The notes beneath the pieces were generated by a model. It saw only the letters and a list, made by a program, of their open reading frames with translations. It was not told the origin of the DNA and did not search any database. Positions 43,260 through 52,616 of a stretch of 64,000 nucleotides of DNA are shown in pieces. Position numbers and translations under genes: made by a program. Positions within the stretch are counted from its first letter, which is position 1. Every line of letters starts with the position of its first letter. The stretch spans positions 29,716 to 93,715 of the forward strand of contig NZ_LQIT01000018.1 in NCBI RefSeq assembly GCF_001499965.1, given 5' to 3'. This stretch comes from Mycobacterium sp. GA-2829. GTDB taxonomy: Bacteria > Actinomycetota > Actinomycetes > Mycobacteriales > Mycobacteriaceae.

Positions 43260-44777
43260 CTACCCCGAGGGCTGAGACGCCGCGGGTTCGTGCGCCTTCT
43301 CGGCCATCTCCGAGAACTCGCGCTGGATCTCATCGTCGTCGCGCGCCGTCATGAGCGATACGACGACAGCGGCGACCAGGCACGCGATGAAGCCGGGGAC
43401 GATTTCGTACATCGCGCTCGATAGCGCCTCGGTCTGCCCCCAGATGCCGACCACCACGGCCCCGGCGATCATGCCGGCAATCGCGCCGGGCGAGGTGAGT
43501 TTGCGCCAGAACAGCGACAGAATGATGAGCGGCCCGAACGCGGCGCCGAAGCCGGCCCACGCGAAGCCGACCAGGTCGAGAATCGTCCCATCCGGGTTGA
43601 GCGCCAGCAGAACCGCCACCACCGCGACCGTCAGCACCCCGAGTCGGCCGTAGGTGACCAGCCGCTTCGGGCTGGCCTCTTTGCCGAACGCGCGGTAGAT
43701 GTCCTCGACGAGCGCCGACGAGCACACGATGAGCTGCGACGAGATCGTCGACATGATGGCCGCGAGCACTGCGGCGAGCACGATGCCTGCGACGAAGGGG
43801 TGGAACATCACCTGCGCCAGGCGCAGGAACACGGTTTCGGGATTGTCCAGCGTCACCCCTTCGCGGTGGAAGTAGGCCAGCCCCGCGAAACCGGTGGTGA
43901 TCGCCCCGAGGGAGGTCAGGATCATCCAGCTGATGCCGATGCGCCGACCGGCCTTGGCGTCGGCCGAGGACCGCATCGCCATGAACCGGACGATGATGTG
44001 CGGTTGGCCGAAGTAGCCGAGTCCCCAGGCCGCGGCCGACACGATGGCGAGGAAACTCCCGCCGAAAAACAGTGAGGTGCGGTGCATTTCGCCATCGGTG
44101 CTGGCGGCGTCGGCGGCGTGGACCAGGTTGACCATCTCCCCCGGCCCGCCGGTGGCGATGATCGTGACGACCGGGATCGTGACGAGCGCGGCGAACATCA
44201 GCAACGCCTGCGCGACGTCGGTGAGCGATGCGCCGAGGAAACCGCCGAACAGCGTGTAGCACAGGGTGACTCCGGCAATGAGCAGCATCCCTGTCAGGTA
44301 CGACGAGCCGAATGACGTCTCGAAGAACACGCCACCGGCGACCATCCCGGACGACACGTAGAACGTGAAGAACACCAGGATGATCGTGCCCGCCGCGATC
44401 CGCAGGACATGGGACTTGTCGCGCAACCGGTTCTCGAAGAAGCTCGGCACGGTGATCGAGTTGTTGGCGATCTCGGTGTAGGACCGCAGCCGCGGTGCGA
44501 CGAACTTCCAGTTGAGCCAGGCTCCGATCACCAGGCCGATCACGATCCACGACTCGATCAGGCCAGACGCGTAGATGGCCCCGGGGACGCCGAGGAGCAG
44601 CCAACCGGACATGTCCGATGCGCCCGCGGACAGCGCCGCGACGGTCGGGGTCAGCTTGCGGCCGCCGAGCATGTAATCGTCGAGGTCACTGGTCCGGCGG
44701 AAGGCGTAGAAGCCGATCGCGAGCATCAGGGCGAAGTACAGCCCAATCGCCACCATCTGAAAAACGGTGTCGGACAT
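43260..44777 (-). CDS. putP: Sodium/proline symporter
   Basis: A 505-residue sodium:solute symporter (SSF) with about 13 membrane segments. It starts FQMVAIGLYFALMLAIGFYA and carries ALSAGASDMSGWLLLGVPGA, the sodium-site region of PutP, and GYFGQPHIIVRFMAMRS, a PutP signature. It imports proline with Na+ for nutrition or osmoprotection. The 140-bp upstream gap has no clear operator. No proline dehydrogenase lies next to it. Confidence 0.93.
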   Translation of the reverse strand: MSDTVFQMVAIGLYFALMLAIGFYAFRRTSDLDDYMLGGRKLTPTVAALSAGASDMSGWLLLGVPGAIYASGLIESWIVIGLVIGAWLNWKFVAPRLRSYTEIANNSITVPSFFENRLRDKSHVLRIAAGTIILVFFTFYVSSGMVAGGVFFETSFGSSYLTGMLLIAGVTLCYTLFGGFLGASLTDVAQALLMFAALVTIPVVTIIATGGPGEMVNLVHAADAASTDGEMHRTSLFFGGSFLAIVSAAAWGLGYFGQPHIIVRFMAMRSSADAKAGRRIGISWMILTSLGAITTGFAGLAYFHREGVTLDNPETVFLRLAQVMFHPFVAGIVLAAVLAAIMSTISSQLIVCSSALVEDIYRAFGKEASPKRLVTYGRLGVLTVAVVAVLLALNPDGTILDLVGFAWAGFGAAFGPLIILSLFWRKLTSPGAIAGMIAGAVVVGIWGQTEALSSAMYEIVPGFIACLVAAVVVSLMTARDDDEIQREFSEMAEKAHEPAASQPSG

Positions 44778-44917
44778 GAATTTCTCGTTCCGTCGAAGGT
44801 TCCTGCGATGGGCTCGTCGTTCCGATCATGAAAGCAGGACGGCCATCGACACTTCTTGGCCGATCGTATGGGAAATGGGCTCAGTCTTTGTCCGGTTCGA
44901 CAGAGCGCTCGGGGTGG

Positions 44918-45337
44918 TCAGTTCGCGTCGTCGAATCGCTGCCGCGCTGCGGCGATGTCGCGCTGATGCTCTTCGGTCCAGCGGACCAGCGGCTGCACGG
45001 TCTCGTGCAGGGTGCGGCCCAGATCGGTCAGTTCGTAGTCGACGCGAGGCGGGACGACCGGGTGGACGGTCCGGCGTACCAGGCCGTCGCGTTCCAGCTG
45101 GCGCAGCGTGACGGTCAGCATCCGCTGGCTGACGCCGTCGATCATGCGCTTGAGCTCGGTGAAGCGCATCGCGCCGTCGTCGAGCAGTGCGATGACGAGC
45201 AGGGACCACTTGTCGGCGATGCGGTCGAGGATCTGCCGGACCTCGCAGTCCTCCCGCCGGTCCCATTGGAAGGCGTCCGGGCAGCAGTCGGTTACCTGCG
45301 GGGTACCGACTGACTTCAAAGTGCCTTCTTCCGCCAT
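44918..45337 (-). CDS. HxlR-family regulator with Cys-rich N-terminus
   Basis: A 139-residue winged-helix regulator. The HxlR core reads DKWSLLVIALLDDGAMRFTELKR and GVSQRMLTVTLRQLERDGLV. Three cysteines precede it (CCPDAFQWDRREDC, near residues 18, 19 and 31); thiol switches at this place are known in YodB/HypR-type HxlR proteins. It is divergent from a DHA2 exporter, with a TCAGTT-N9-AACTGA repeat between, and probably controls it in response to electrophiles. Confidence 0.87.
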   Translation of the reverse strand: MAEEGTLKSVGTPQVTDCCPDAFQWDRREDCEVRQILDRIADKWSLLVIALLDDGAMRFTELKRMIDGVSQRMLTVTLRQLERDGLVRRTVHPVVPPRVDYELTDLGRTLHETVQPLVRWTEEHQRDIAAARQRFDDAN

Positions 45338-45362
45338 CGCTCCATGGTGCCTGATGATGTGG

Positions 45363-45383
45363 TCAGTTACCAATAGGAACTGA
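45363..45383. promoter_or_regulatory. HxlR-type operator
   Basis: TCAGTT (45363-45368) and AACTGA (45378-45383), 6-bp arms with 9-bp spacing, lie between the divergent HxlR and exporter starts, 9 bp before the exporter ATG. Confidence 0.55.
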
Positions 45384-45391
45384 AGGTGGAT

Positions 45392-46783
45392 ATGAGCACG
45401 GTCGATGTCAGCACAACCGGTTTTCGCGCGGCGTTGCTGCTCGCGGCGCTGTGCGGAGCCGCGTTTCTGGAGGGCATCGACATCGCGATGTTCAACATCG
45501 CGCTGCCCACCATCCGGCAGGCGCTCGACCTTCCGACCGTCGAATTGCAGTGGATCGTCAGCGGATACGTCATCGGATACGGCGGATTCATGCTGCTCGG
45601 CGGACGCACCGCCGATGTCTACGGGCGGCGGCGGGTGTTCCTGATCGCGCTGGTCATCTTCATCGGGGTGTCGGCGCTGGGCGGTATCGCGCCCAATGGC
45701 GCGACAGTGATCGCGGTGCGCGTGATCACCGGTATCGCCGCGGCATTCTTGATGCCGGCCGGGCTCGCGATCATCACCACGAGTTTCCCGGAGGGGCCGC
45801 AAAGAGATCGGGCCGTACTGATCTACGCCGGTCTCGGTGCGGCTGGTTTCTCGCTCGGTCTCGTCGCGGGAGGCCTGCTGACCACCTTCGGGTGGCGGTG
45901 GGTGTTCTTCGCACCGGTCGCACTCGCCCTCGCGGTGCTGCTGCTGTCGGTCCCGTTGATCCCGCGCGACGACGTGACCGCTCGGCGGTCCCTCGACCTG
46001 CCGGGCGCCGTCCTGATCACCGGGGCGGTGGTCCTGACCGTGACGGCCATCGAGAATTCCTCTCACGGAACGGTTTTCGGATCGGTGTCGCTCGGCGTCG
46101 TCGCGCTAGCGCTGTTCGTGGGGTTCGTCGTTCGGCAGCGCACCGCTGCCGAACCGTTGGTGCCGCTGGCGTTGTTGCGGCCGGGCCCGCAGGTCAACGC
46201 CTACCTCGGCGCCGGCTGCCTGGCGGCAGGATTCATGGGTTTTCAGTTCATCGTCGTGCTCTACCTGCAGGAGTTGCGGGGCTGGTCGGCGCTGACCACC
46301 GCGGTGGCGCTGCTGGTCGTCGCGATCGACGCGATCCTGGCACCCACCCTCACCCCGGTCCTGGTGCGCCGCTTCGGTCTGTGGCGCGTCATCGCGGTCG
46401 GCATGGTCTTCGCGGCGTTGTCGTTCCTGCTGTTCACGGGGGTGGAGCGGGACTGGGCGTATCTGAGCATGTTGCCGAGCCTGCTGGCGTTGGGCATCGC
46501 CTTCACGCTGGCCTACGGGCCGCTGACGATCGCCGCCACCGACGGTGTCGAGGAGTCCGCGCAGGGCATGACCAGCGGCCTGTTGTACACGACCTTCCAG
46601 TTCGGCGCCGCGATGGGGTTGGCCGCGACCACAGCGGTTCACGTCGCGGCGACGACCGCCGGTGCCGGAGAACTGGACTCGTACCGGGCGGCTCTGGCGG
46701 TGCCGGTGGTCCTCGGCGCGATCGGTGTGATGGTGGCGCTGCCACGCGCGTGGCGTAACCCGCAGAGCTGTGCGGCCGGATAA
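45392..46783 (+). CDS. DHA2-type MFS exporter, HxlR-controlled
   Basis: A 463-residue exporter of the EmrB/QacA branch. FLEGIDIAMFNIALPTIRQAL is motif D1; GGRTADVYGRRRVFL is motif A; AGFSLGLVAGGLLTTFGWRWVFF is motif C with the following Trp-Arg-Trp. About 12-14 membrane segments are predicted. ATG 45392 has GAAGG upstream; GTG 45386 is an alternative. The divergent HxlR gene suggests induction by a toxic or oxidising compound. Confidence 0.88.
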   Translation: MSTVDVSTTGFRAALLLAALCGAAFLEGIDIAMFNIALPTIRQALDLPTVELQWIVSGYVIGYGGFMLLGGRTADVYGRRRVFLIALVIFIGVSALGGIAPNGATVIAVRVITGIAAAFLMPAGLAIITTSFPEGPQRDRAVLIYAGLGAAGFSLGLVAGGLLTTFGWRWVFFAPVALALAVLLLSVPLIPRDDVTARRSLDLPGAVLITGAVVLTVTAIENSSHGTVFGSVSLGVVALALFVGFVVRQRTAAEPLVPLALLRPGPQVNAYLGAGCLAAGFMGFQFIVVLYLQELRGWSALTTAVALLVVAIDAILAPTLTPVLVRRFGLWRVIAVGMVFAALSFLLFTGVERDWAYLSMLPSLLALGIAFTLAYGPLTIAATDGVEESAQGMTSGLLYTTFQFGAAMGLAATTAVHVAATTAGAGELDSYRAALAVPVVLGAIGVMVALPRAWRNPQSCAAG

Positions 46784-47099
46784 TTCCGTATCGGCTCGCT
46801 GGGCAATGAGATAACAGCGACGGCTGGGATATTCGGCGTCGTTGACCGGTCGTCGCGTGAGCGTGGCCTCGATCGTGAAGCCCGCTCCGATCAGCATTTC
46901 GGTGACGTTGTCGGGATCAAGTGGTAGCCGGCGAGTTCTTGGGCACCGCCCACCGTGAAGGGGGTGCCCGTGCCGGGCCGCGGCTGGCCACACTGATGGA
47001 GCCGCCGTGGGCCTCGGTCAGCGCCTTGGCGACGGGGGTTCGACAGCGCGCTCGCGGGAAAGACCGCATCGATCAACTCAGCTGCCGGGCGGACCCGGT
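46784..47099 (-). pseudogene. Fragments of a methyltransferase and a histidine kinase
   Basis: No intact gene lies in this 316-bp stretch. On the minus strand about 46797-46918 reads VTEMLIGAGFTIEATLTRRP and YLIAQRAD, the C-terminus of a SAM-dependent methyltransferase. About 46930-47040 reads PVAKALTEAHGGSISVASRG, the G2-box end of a sensor-kinase ATPase domain; the following PGTGTPFTV is one frame away, so that piece also has a missing base. The two fragments are joined directly, implying deletion of everything between. Confidence 0.65.
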
Positions 47100-47834
47100 T
47101 CAGTAGGCGGGTACCGGCGCCACGCAGGAAGACACGAATCCGCCCAGCAGTCGCCGTGCCACCTCGTCGGTACTCCAGCCGATCTCGGGATGCCATTGGA
47201 CGGCCGTGACGGGATGGGTGAGTGACTCGTAGCCTTCGATCAGTCCGTCGCCGGCCCGCGCGGTCACCACGAAACCGTCGGCGAGGGTTCGAATGCCCTG
47301 GTGGTGCTGGCTGTTCACCCAGATCGCCCCCGAGGTCTGCATCCACTCGGCGATGCGACTGTCGGCGTCGACCTCGACCTGATGGGCCGTCTGCAACAGC
47401 GACTCCTCACCGAGGCGGTGGGTGAGTTCGGTGCCGAAATCCCGGGGTAGGTCGGTGTACAGCGTGCCGCCCCGGGTCACGCTGATCAGCTGCAGGCCCC
47501 GGCAGATCGCCAGCGTGGGCAATCGCCGCGTCCAGGCCACCTCGAACGCGGCGACCTCGTTGGCATCCCGAACCGGGTTGACTCCGTACAGTGCCGGGTC
47601 TTGCGAATCCCCGCCATATCTGCGGGGATCCACATCGGCACCTCCGCTGATCAACAGCCCGTCCACCCGGTCTAGCAGCTTCGCGACGTCGACGGTGGTC
47701 ACCCCGCACTCGATCGCCACCGGGATGGCTCCACATTCGAGCAATCCCTCGAACATCGAGCGCCAGTGCACCATTGCAGGCAGTTCCCGGCCGGCGAGGG
47801 TGACGGCGATGACGGGCTTGGGCGCCACGGTCAT
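47100..47834 (-). CDS. Gamma-glutamyl hydrolase of the PuuD/peptidase C26 family
   Basis: A 244-residue class I amidotransferase-like hydrolase. Catalytic Cys lies in TLAICRGLQLISV (near residue 110), GGADVDPRRYGG is the PuuD substrate loop, and His-Glu lie in VQWHPEIGWS near 215. PuuD cleaves gamma-glutamyl-GABA; relatives (AtdA2, IpuF types) cleave gamma-glutamyl amides of aromatic or alkyl amines. With two glutamine-synthetase-like ligases nearby it probably removes the glutamyl group or detoxifies the adduct. Confidence 0.88.
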   Translation of the reverse strand: MTVAPKPVIAVTLAGRELPAMVHWRSMFEGLLECGAIPVAIECGVTTVDVAKLLDRVDGLLISGGADVDPRRYGGDSQDPALYGVNPVRDANEVAAFEVAWTRRLPTLAICRGLQLISVTRGGTLYTDLPRDFGTELTHRLGEESLLQTAHQVEVDADSRIAEWMQTSGAIWVNSQHHQGIRTLADGFVVTARAGDGLIEGYESLTHPVTAVQWHPEIGWSTDEVARRLLGGFVSSCVAPVPAY

Positions 47835-47918
47835 GCTCCTAACTACTACGTGTGGTCCGCGCAGCGCGGTGTACGGGCACCGCGTCGCGGCGGCCCGGTT
47901 CCGATCTGCCGGCGGAAT

Positions 47919-49388
47919 TCAGGACAGCCGAACCGCGATCCGGCGCAGCACCTTGGTACCGAGGATGTACGGCGTCGCGCCGAACGGCCACTGCGACACG
48001 ATCTTTCCGGTTCCGGACTGGAAGTAGTTGCGCGTGGTGGCCCACACCGTCTTGGCCAGCTGCGCCTGGATCAGATCGTTGTAGATGACGAATGCCGACC
48101 GGCGAACGTCGATGACGGTCTTGCCCTCCTTGGCTGCCCGCGAGATGAGGCCGGCCGCGAAGCTCGCCTGTGCCTGGTAGAAGGACACCAGGGGGGACGA
48201 GTTGGTGTTGGGCCCGTACATGATGAAGAAGTTGGGGAAGCCAGGCACCATCATGCCGAGGAAAGCCTCGGGCTCGCCGGCCCACGCGCTGTGCAGCTCG
48301 GCGCCGCGCTGCCCGTGCACCTCGAAGTTGCCGAGGTAGTTCGCGGCATCGAAACCGGTGGCCATCACGATGATGTCGAGTTCGTGTTCGTCGCCGTTGG
48401 CGTCGATGGCACCCGTCTTGGTCAACCCCTTCACGCCGTGCGGCACCAGGGTGACCTTCGGGTTGCGCAGCGCCGCGTAGTAGGTGTCACTGAGCACCGT
48501 ACGCCGAGCTTCGAACGCGAAATCCGGTGTCGCAAGCTCCATCAGGTCGGGACGATCGCCGAGCTCCCGGCGCAGGAAGGCCCGTGACAGCTCCCCGCGT
48601 TTCCGGTTGGACTTGCCGTTGGCCCGGGCATGCCCGGACGTCAGCTGGCGGACGTCGTATTCGTAGTAGAGCTTGTAGCGCCGCCACCAGTAGACCAGCG
48701 GGTTGCGGTTCAGACGCCGTTCGGTCGGCGTGAAGTCGCGGCTGTTCTTGGGCAAGATCCAGTTGGGCTCCAGCTGAAAGATCTTCACCTCGGAGGCGAC
48801 CTTCTCGGCCTCGGTGACGATCTGCACCGCCGACGACCCGGTGCCCACCACACCGACCTTCTTGCCGGTCATGTCGAGGCCGTCGATCCACCGCGAGGTG
48901 TGGCACATCGCGCCCTGGAAGTCGTGCTCACCGCGGGCGAATGGCGGCACCACCGGGATGTTCAGGAAGCCGACCGCGCTGATGACGGCTGTGAACGTGC
49001 CGTGGTCTTCGCCCGAGGACGTGACCAACTTGTAAGTGTGGTCGGTGTCCGACCACGAAACATCCTGCACAGTCTCGTTGAACCGGATCCGTCGCGGCAG
49101 GTCCCACTTCTGCGCGACGCCCTCCAGATATCCTCGCAGTTCCCTCCAGTCGGCATGGGTGCGGGTCCAGTCGTGCCGTTCGAACGAGAACGAGTAGATG
49201 TGCGATTCGAGGTCGACCTCGGCACCGGGATACCGGTTATGCCACCAGGTTCCACCCAGTCCGGGCGCCTGTTCGAAGATGACGAAGTCGTCGATGCCCC
49301 TGCGCAACAGCGCGACCGCGGCCGCGATGCCGCTGAAGCCGGCACCGATGATCGCCACGCGGGGCGGAATGCGGACGGATGCGTTCAT
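47919..49388 (-). CDS. Baeyer-Villiger-type flavin monooxygenase
   Basis: A 489-residue two-dinucleotide-domain monooxygenase. FAD motif IIGAGFSGIAAAVALL (near residue 15), GGTWWHNRYPGAEVD and the NADPH motif VGVVGTGSSAVQI are present. Between them FQGAMCHTSRW matches the type I BVMO fingerprint FxGxxxHxxxW. Such enzymes insert oxygen next to a ketone to give an ester or lactone. ATG 49388 has GAGGAG upstream. It is followed by an HSL esterase and SDRs, the usual BVMO pathway companions. Confidence 0.88.
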   Translation of the reverse strand: MNASVRIPPRVAIIGAGFSGIAAAVALLRRGIDDFVIFEQAPGLGGTWWHNRYPGAEVDLESHIYSFSFERHDWTRTHADWRELRGYLEGVAQKWDLPRRIRFNETVQDVSWSDTDHTYKLVTSSGEDHGTFTAVISAVGFLNIPVVPPFARGEHDFQGAMCHTSRWIDGLDMTGKKVGVVGTGSSAVQIVTEAEKVASEVKIFQLEPNWILPKNSRDFTPTERRLNRNPLVYWWRRYKLYYEYDVRQLTSGHARANGKSNRKRGELSRAFLRRELGDRPDLMELATPDFAFEARRTVLSDTYYAALRNPKVTLVPHGVKGLTKTGAIDANGDEHELDIIVMATGFDAANYLGNFEVHGQRGAELHSAWAGEPEAFLGMMVPGFPNFFIMYGPNTNSSPLVSFYQAQASFAAGLISRAAKEGKTVIDVRRSAFVIYNDLIQAQLAKTVWATTRNYFQSGTGKIVSQWPFGATPYILGTKVLRRIAVRLS

Positions 49389-49446
49389 CGGTGTTCTCCT
49401 CGTGAGTGAATCGGCCGGTGCCGGTGACCCGAGCCAGACAATCAAA

Positions 49447-49480
49447 TGTCTATAGGCTCATTATTTAGACCATTAATGAG
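49447..49480. promoter_or_regulatory. AT-rich promoter with palindromes, BVMO gene
   Basis: TGTCTATAGG (49447-49456), the palindrome CTCATTA-N10-TAATGAG (49457-49480) and TTTAGACCA (49464-49472) lie in an AT-rich patch just upstream of the BVMO. CTATAG with GTC/GAC and TAGACCA recur before the APC permease at 60593-60605. Confidence 0.45.
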
Positions 49481-49514
49481 GTTGTCAATAGTTGCCCGAA
49501 CTGCGCGCCTGCGC

Positions 49515-50243
49515 TTATCTGATCTGGGCGGTCCAGCCTCCGTCGATCACCAAATCCGTTGCGGTGATGAACGATGCCTGCTCGGACAACAGGAAGGCGA
49601 TCGCGTTCGCGATGTCTTCGGGCAGGCCCAGCCGGCGCAACGGGGTGCGCTGCTCCATGTTGGTACGCCGCTCGGGCCTCTCCTGATAGAGCGGCTCGAT
49701 CATCGGGGTCAGGATGGCGCCCGGACACACGGTGTTGCAGCGGATGCCCTCGGGACCCAGCTGCAGGGCCAGGCTCTGCGACAGGGACACCACGGCCGCC
49801 TTGCTGACCTGATAAGCGTCCAGCGGGGAGTCCATCCCCCGCAGCCCCGCGGTGCTGGCCACGTTGACGATGCTGCGGCCGCGACCCTGGCGCAGCAGCG
49901 GCACTGCGGCGACCGTCAGGCGCCGCAGTGCATGCAGGTTCACCCCGAGCGTCGCGGTCCAGACGGACTCATCCGCGTCGAGGACCGAGCCGTCCCGGTC
50001 GAACAGGGCCAGGCCCGCAGCATTGACCAGGTAGTCCAGCGATCTGCCGTCGAGGTAACCCAGCAGAACCCCGGGGTCACCCTCGAGCAGGTCGAAGGGT
50101 ACATAGCGCACGCCGGCAGGCAGTTCCGGGGACTGCGGCTTCACGTCGGTGGCGATGACATCCACCCCGTCGGCGGCCAGCCGGATGACGGTGGCCAGCC
50201 CGATGCCGCCGCCCGCGCCGGTGACCAGCGCGGTCAGGGTCAC
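49515..50243 (-). CDS. Short-chain dehydrogenase A
   Basis: A 242-residue classical SDR. Cofactor motif TGAGGGIGLAT (near residue 8), NAAGLALF, catalytic Ser in VNVASTAGLRG, Tyr-x3-Lys in YQVSKAA near 150 and the PG motif VCPGAILTPM are complete. Likely NAD-dependent alcohol oxidation. GTG 50243 overlaps the esterase stop (GTGA), so the two are co-translated. Confidence 0.9.
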   Translation of the reverse strand: MTLTALVTGAGGGIGLATVIRLAADGVDVIATDVKPQSPELPAGVRYVPFDLLEGDPGVLLGYLDGRSLDYLVNAAGLALFDRDGSVLDADESVWTATLGVNLHALRRLTVAAVPLLRQGRGRSIVNVASTAGLRGMDSPLDAYQVSKAAVVSLSQSLALQLGPEGIRCNTVCPGAILTPMIEPLYQERPERRTNMEQRTPLRRLGLPEDIANAIAFLLSEQASFITATDLVIDGGWTAQIR

Positions 50244-51196
50244 CGGTCGGCGCCCGCGGCGAGCGCCTCGGCCAACCGCTGACCGGCGAAGGACATCGCG
50301 CCGCCTGCGGTCGGGAAGACCTCGTCGAGGCCGAAGAACCCGTGCACCATCCCCGGGGTTTCGTGGGTCTCGACGGCGACACCGGCGCCGGCGAGGGCCT
50401 TCGCGAAGAGTTCCCCCTGGGGACGGATGGGATCGCATTCGGCAAGGATCACCGTGGCCTCGGGCAGCCCGGCCAGATCGGCGTCCAGCACGTTGACCAG
50501 CGGGTCGGTCGCGTCCGACGGGTCGGCCAGGTAGTTGTCCTTGTGCCACTGCAGTTCGTCGCGTTCCAGCATGACCCCGTCGTAGGCCGGGTCCATGCCA
50601 CGGGCGAGGTCCGTGGTGGTCACCGGGTAGACGAGCAGCTGGTGACGCAGCGGAGGGCCGCCATCCCCTCGACGAATCGAGTCCCGCACGTACAGCGCCA
50701 CCGCGGCGGCGAGGTTGCCGCCCGCACTGTCCCCCGCGACGGCGACCCGCGTGCTGTCCACGCCCAACCCGGATTCCGCCGACACCGCCCAATTCAGCGC
50801 GTCCACGGCGTCGTTGACGGCGGTCGGGAACCGTGATTCCGGGCCGCGCCGGTAGCCCACCGACAGCACTGCAGCGCCGGAGGCGTTGGCCAGCAACCGG
50901 GTTGCGACGTCGTGGGAGTCGATGCTGCCCAGTAGCCAGCCGCCGCCGTGGTAGTAGACGACCAGCGGCAGTGGCGCACTCTGCTCGGCCGGCAGGTACA
51001 GCCGGCCGGGGACGCCGACGCCGTCACGGGTGGGGATGTCGACGTCGACGACCCGGTGGATGTCCGGCTTGGCCAGCGCTCCGAAGGTGTTCTCGAAGTT
51101 CTCTCGGGCCACCGGCACCGGAAGCAGGTGGGCGTTCGGGCGGCCGGACGCCTTGGTGTCGTCGAGCATCTTCTGGGCGATCGGATCAATGGGCAT
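50240..51196 (-). CDS. HSL-family esterase (alpha/beta hydrolase fold-3)
   Basis: A 318-residue hormone-sensitive-lipase-type esterase. Oxyanion motif HGGGW (near residue 83), nucleophile elbow GDSAGGN (near 154), acid in LAECDPIRPQGE and His in GMVHGFFG are complete. It hydrolyses short esters or lactones. The coupling to SDR A and closeness to the BVMO fit the sequence ketone to ester to alcohol to acid. Confidence 0.92.
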   Translation of the reverse strand: MPIDPIAQKMLDDTKASGRPNAHLLPVPVARENFENTFGALAKPDIHRVVDVDIPTRDGVGVPGRLYLPAEQSAPLPLVVYYHGGGWLLGSIDSHDVATRLLANASGAAVLSVGYRRGPESRFPTAVNDAVDALNWAVSAESGLGVDSTRVAVAGDSAGGNLAAAVALYVRDSIRRGDGGPPLRHQLLVYPVTTTDLARGMDPAYDGVMLERDELQWHKDNYLADPSDATDPLVNVLDADLAGLPEATVILAECDPIRPQGELFAKALAGAGVAVETHETPGMVHGFFGLDEVFPTAGGAMSFAGQRLAEALAAGADR

Positions 51197-51239
51197 GCAG
51201 CACTTCCTTGTTCGTGATCAGCAGGTGGCGGTATCGGAA

Positions 51240-52616
51240 TCAGACGCGCTCGTAGTAGCGGCGGGTCTCCCAATCGGTGACGGTGTGCGAGTCGTAGGAC
51301 ACGAGTTCGGCCTGGCTGGACGCGAGCAGGTGCTCGAACACCTCGTCGCCGAATGCGGTGCGCACCATCTTGTTCTCGGCGAACAGATCCAGTGCGCGGT
51401 GCAGCGAGGTCGGGACGAGCCCCACCCCGTCCTGAGTCCACGCGTTGCCGCCCACGATGTCCGGACGCGGCAGCTGGCGCTCGATTCCGTCCAGCCCGGC
51501 CGCGATCGTGGCCGAGTAGGCATAGTACGGGTTGACGTCGGCGCCGGGGATCCGGTTCTCGACCCGGTAGGACGGGCCGTGGCCGACCAGCCGGAAGGCG
51601 CACGACCGGTTGTCGTTGCCCAGCGCGATCGCCGTCCCGGCGAACTGGTCCGGTTGGAACCGCTTGTAGGAGTTGATTGTCGGCGCGAACATCAACGTCA
51701 TGTCGGCGGCGTGATGCAGCTGTCCGGCCACGAACGACCCGAACTGCGCCGACATCGGACCGTCGGGCTCGTCGGACCAGCACAGGCTTCTGTCGTCTGA
51801 CCACATGCTGACGTGCAGGTGGCAGGACGATCCCACCTCGTCGATCTTGGGTTTGGCCATGAAGGTGACCGTCAGGTCCGCCTGGGTGGCCAGCTGCTTG
51901 ATGCCGTACTTGAACAGCACGTGCCGGTCGGCCATCTCCATGGTGTCGCAGTAGTCCAGGGTGACCTCCTGCTGGCCGAGGCCCCACTCCGGTTTGGAGG
52001 ACTCGACGGACACCCCGAATGCGGGCATCTGGTTGCGGATGCGGGAGATGAACCAGTCGTCGCGGCCGGACTGGATCATCTGGTAGTCCGAGCGGTAATC
52101 GGACATCATCCTCAGGTCCCGGTATCCGCGCTCCCAGGCCTCCCGCGGCGGGGTGGCGGCCAGGAAGAACTCCAGCTCCGAGGCGAACTGGAAGCGCAGC
52201 CCGTGCTGCTGGGCACGTTCGATCTGACGGCGAAGGATGGTGCGTGGCGCGACCGGCAGCAGCTCGTCACGGTCGGCCTGGTAGGCATCGCAGATCACCA
52301 GGGCCACATTGGGTTCCCACGGCACCCGGCGCATGGTCGGCAGATCCGGAACCAGCCTGATGTCAGCCCAGCCGTTGGCGGCACTGGACACCGGGAGGTC
52401 GAGCGGGTTCATCTCCAGGTCGACGGCGAAAACGAAGCTGCTCGCGTTGATGCCCGCTCCGCGCAGACCCAGCGACCGGAAGGCCGACACGGTGAGCCTC
52501 TTGCCGACCAGCCGGCCGTACGGGTCCGGCGCCGCGCAGATGACGGTGTCGATCTCGCCGCGGCGGGCGAGATCGTCGAATTCGCTGAGTTCGAGTCGAG
52601 CGCTGTCGTTACTCAT
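51240..52616 (-). CDS. Glutamine-synthetase-family gamma-glutamyl-amine ligase 1
   Basis: A 458-residue GS-fold ligase, similar in class to PuuA, GlnA3/GlnA4 and AtdA1/IpuC, which couple glutamate to an amine with ATP. N-terminal Fibro-like domain ends near 115; catalytic signs are ELEFFLAATPP, SSKPEWGLGQQEVTLDYCD, the GSSCHLHVSMW ATP/His site and VENRIPGADVNPYYAYSA. Adenylylation Tyr of housekeeping GlnA is not evident. ATG 52616 overlaps the stop of ligase 2. The amine is unknown. Confidence 0.88.
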   Translation of the reverse strand: MSNDSARLELSEFDDLARRGEIDTVICAAPDPYGRLVGKRLTVSAFRSLGLRGAGINASSFVFAVDLEMNPLDLPVSSAANGWADIRLVPDLPTMRRVPWEPNVALVICDAYQADRDELLPVAPRTILRRQIERAQQHGLRFQFASELEFFLAATPPREAWERGYRDLRMMSDYRSDYQMIQSGRDDWFISRIRNQMPAFGVSVESSKPEWGLGQQEVTLDYCDTMEMADRHVLFKYGIKQLATQADLTVTFMAKPKIDEVGSSCHLHVSMWSDDRSLCWSDEPDGPMSAQFGSFVAGQLHHAADMTLMFAPTINSYKRFQPDQFAGTAIALGNDNRSCAFRLVGHGPSYRVENRIPGADVNPYYAYSATIAAGLDGIERQLPRPDIVGGNAWTQDGVGLVPTSLHRALDLFAENKMVRTAFGDEVFEHLLASSQAELVSYDSHTVTDWETRRYYERV

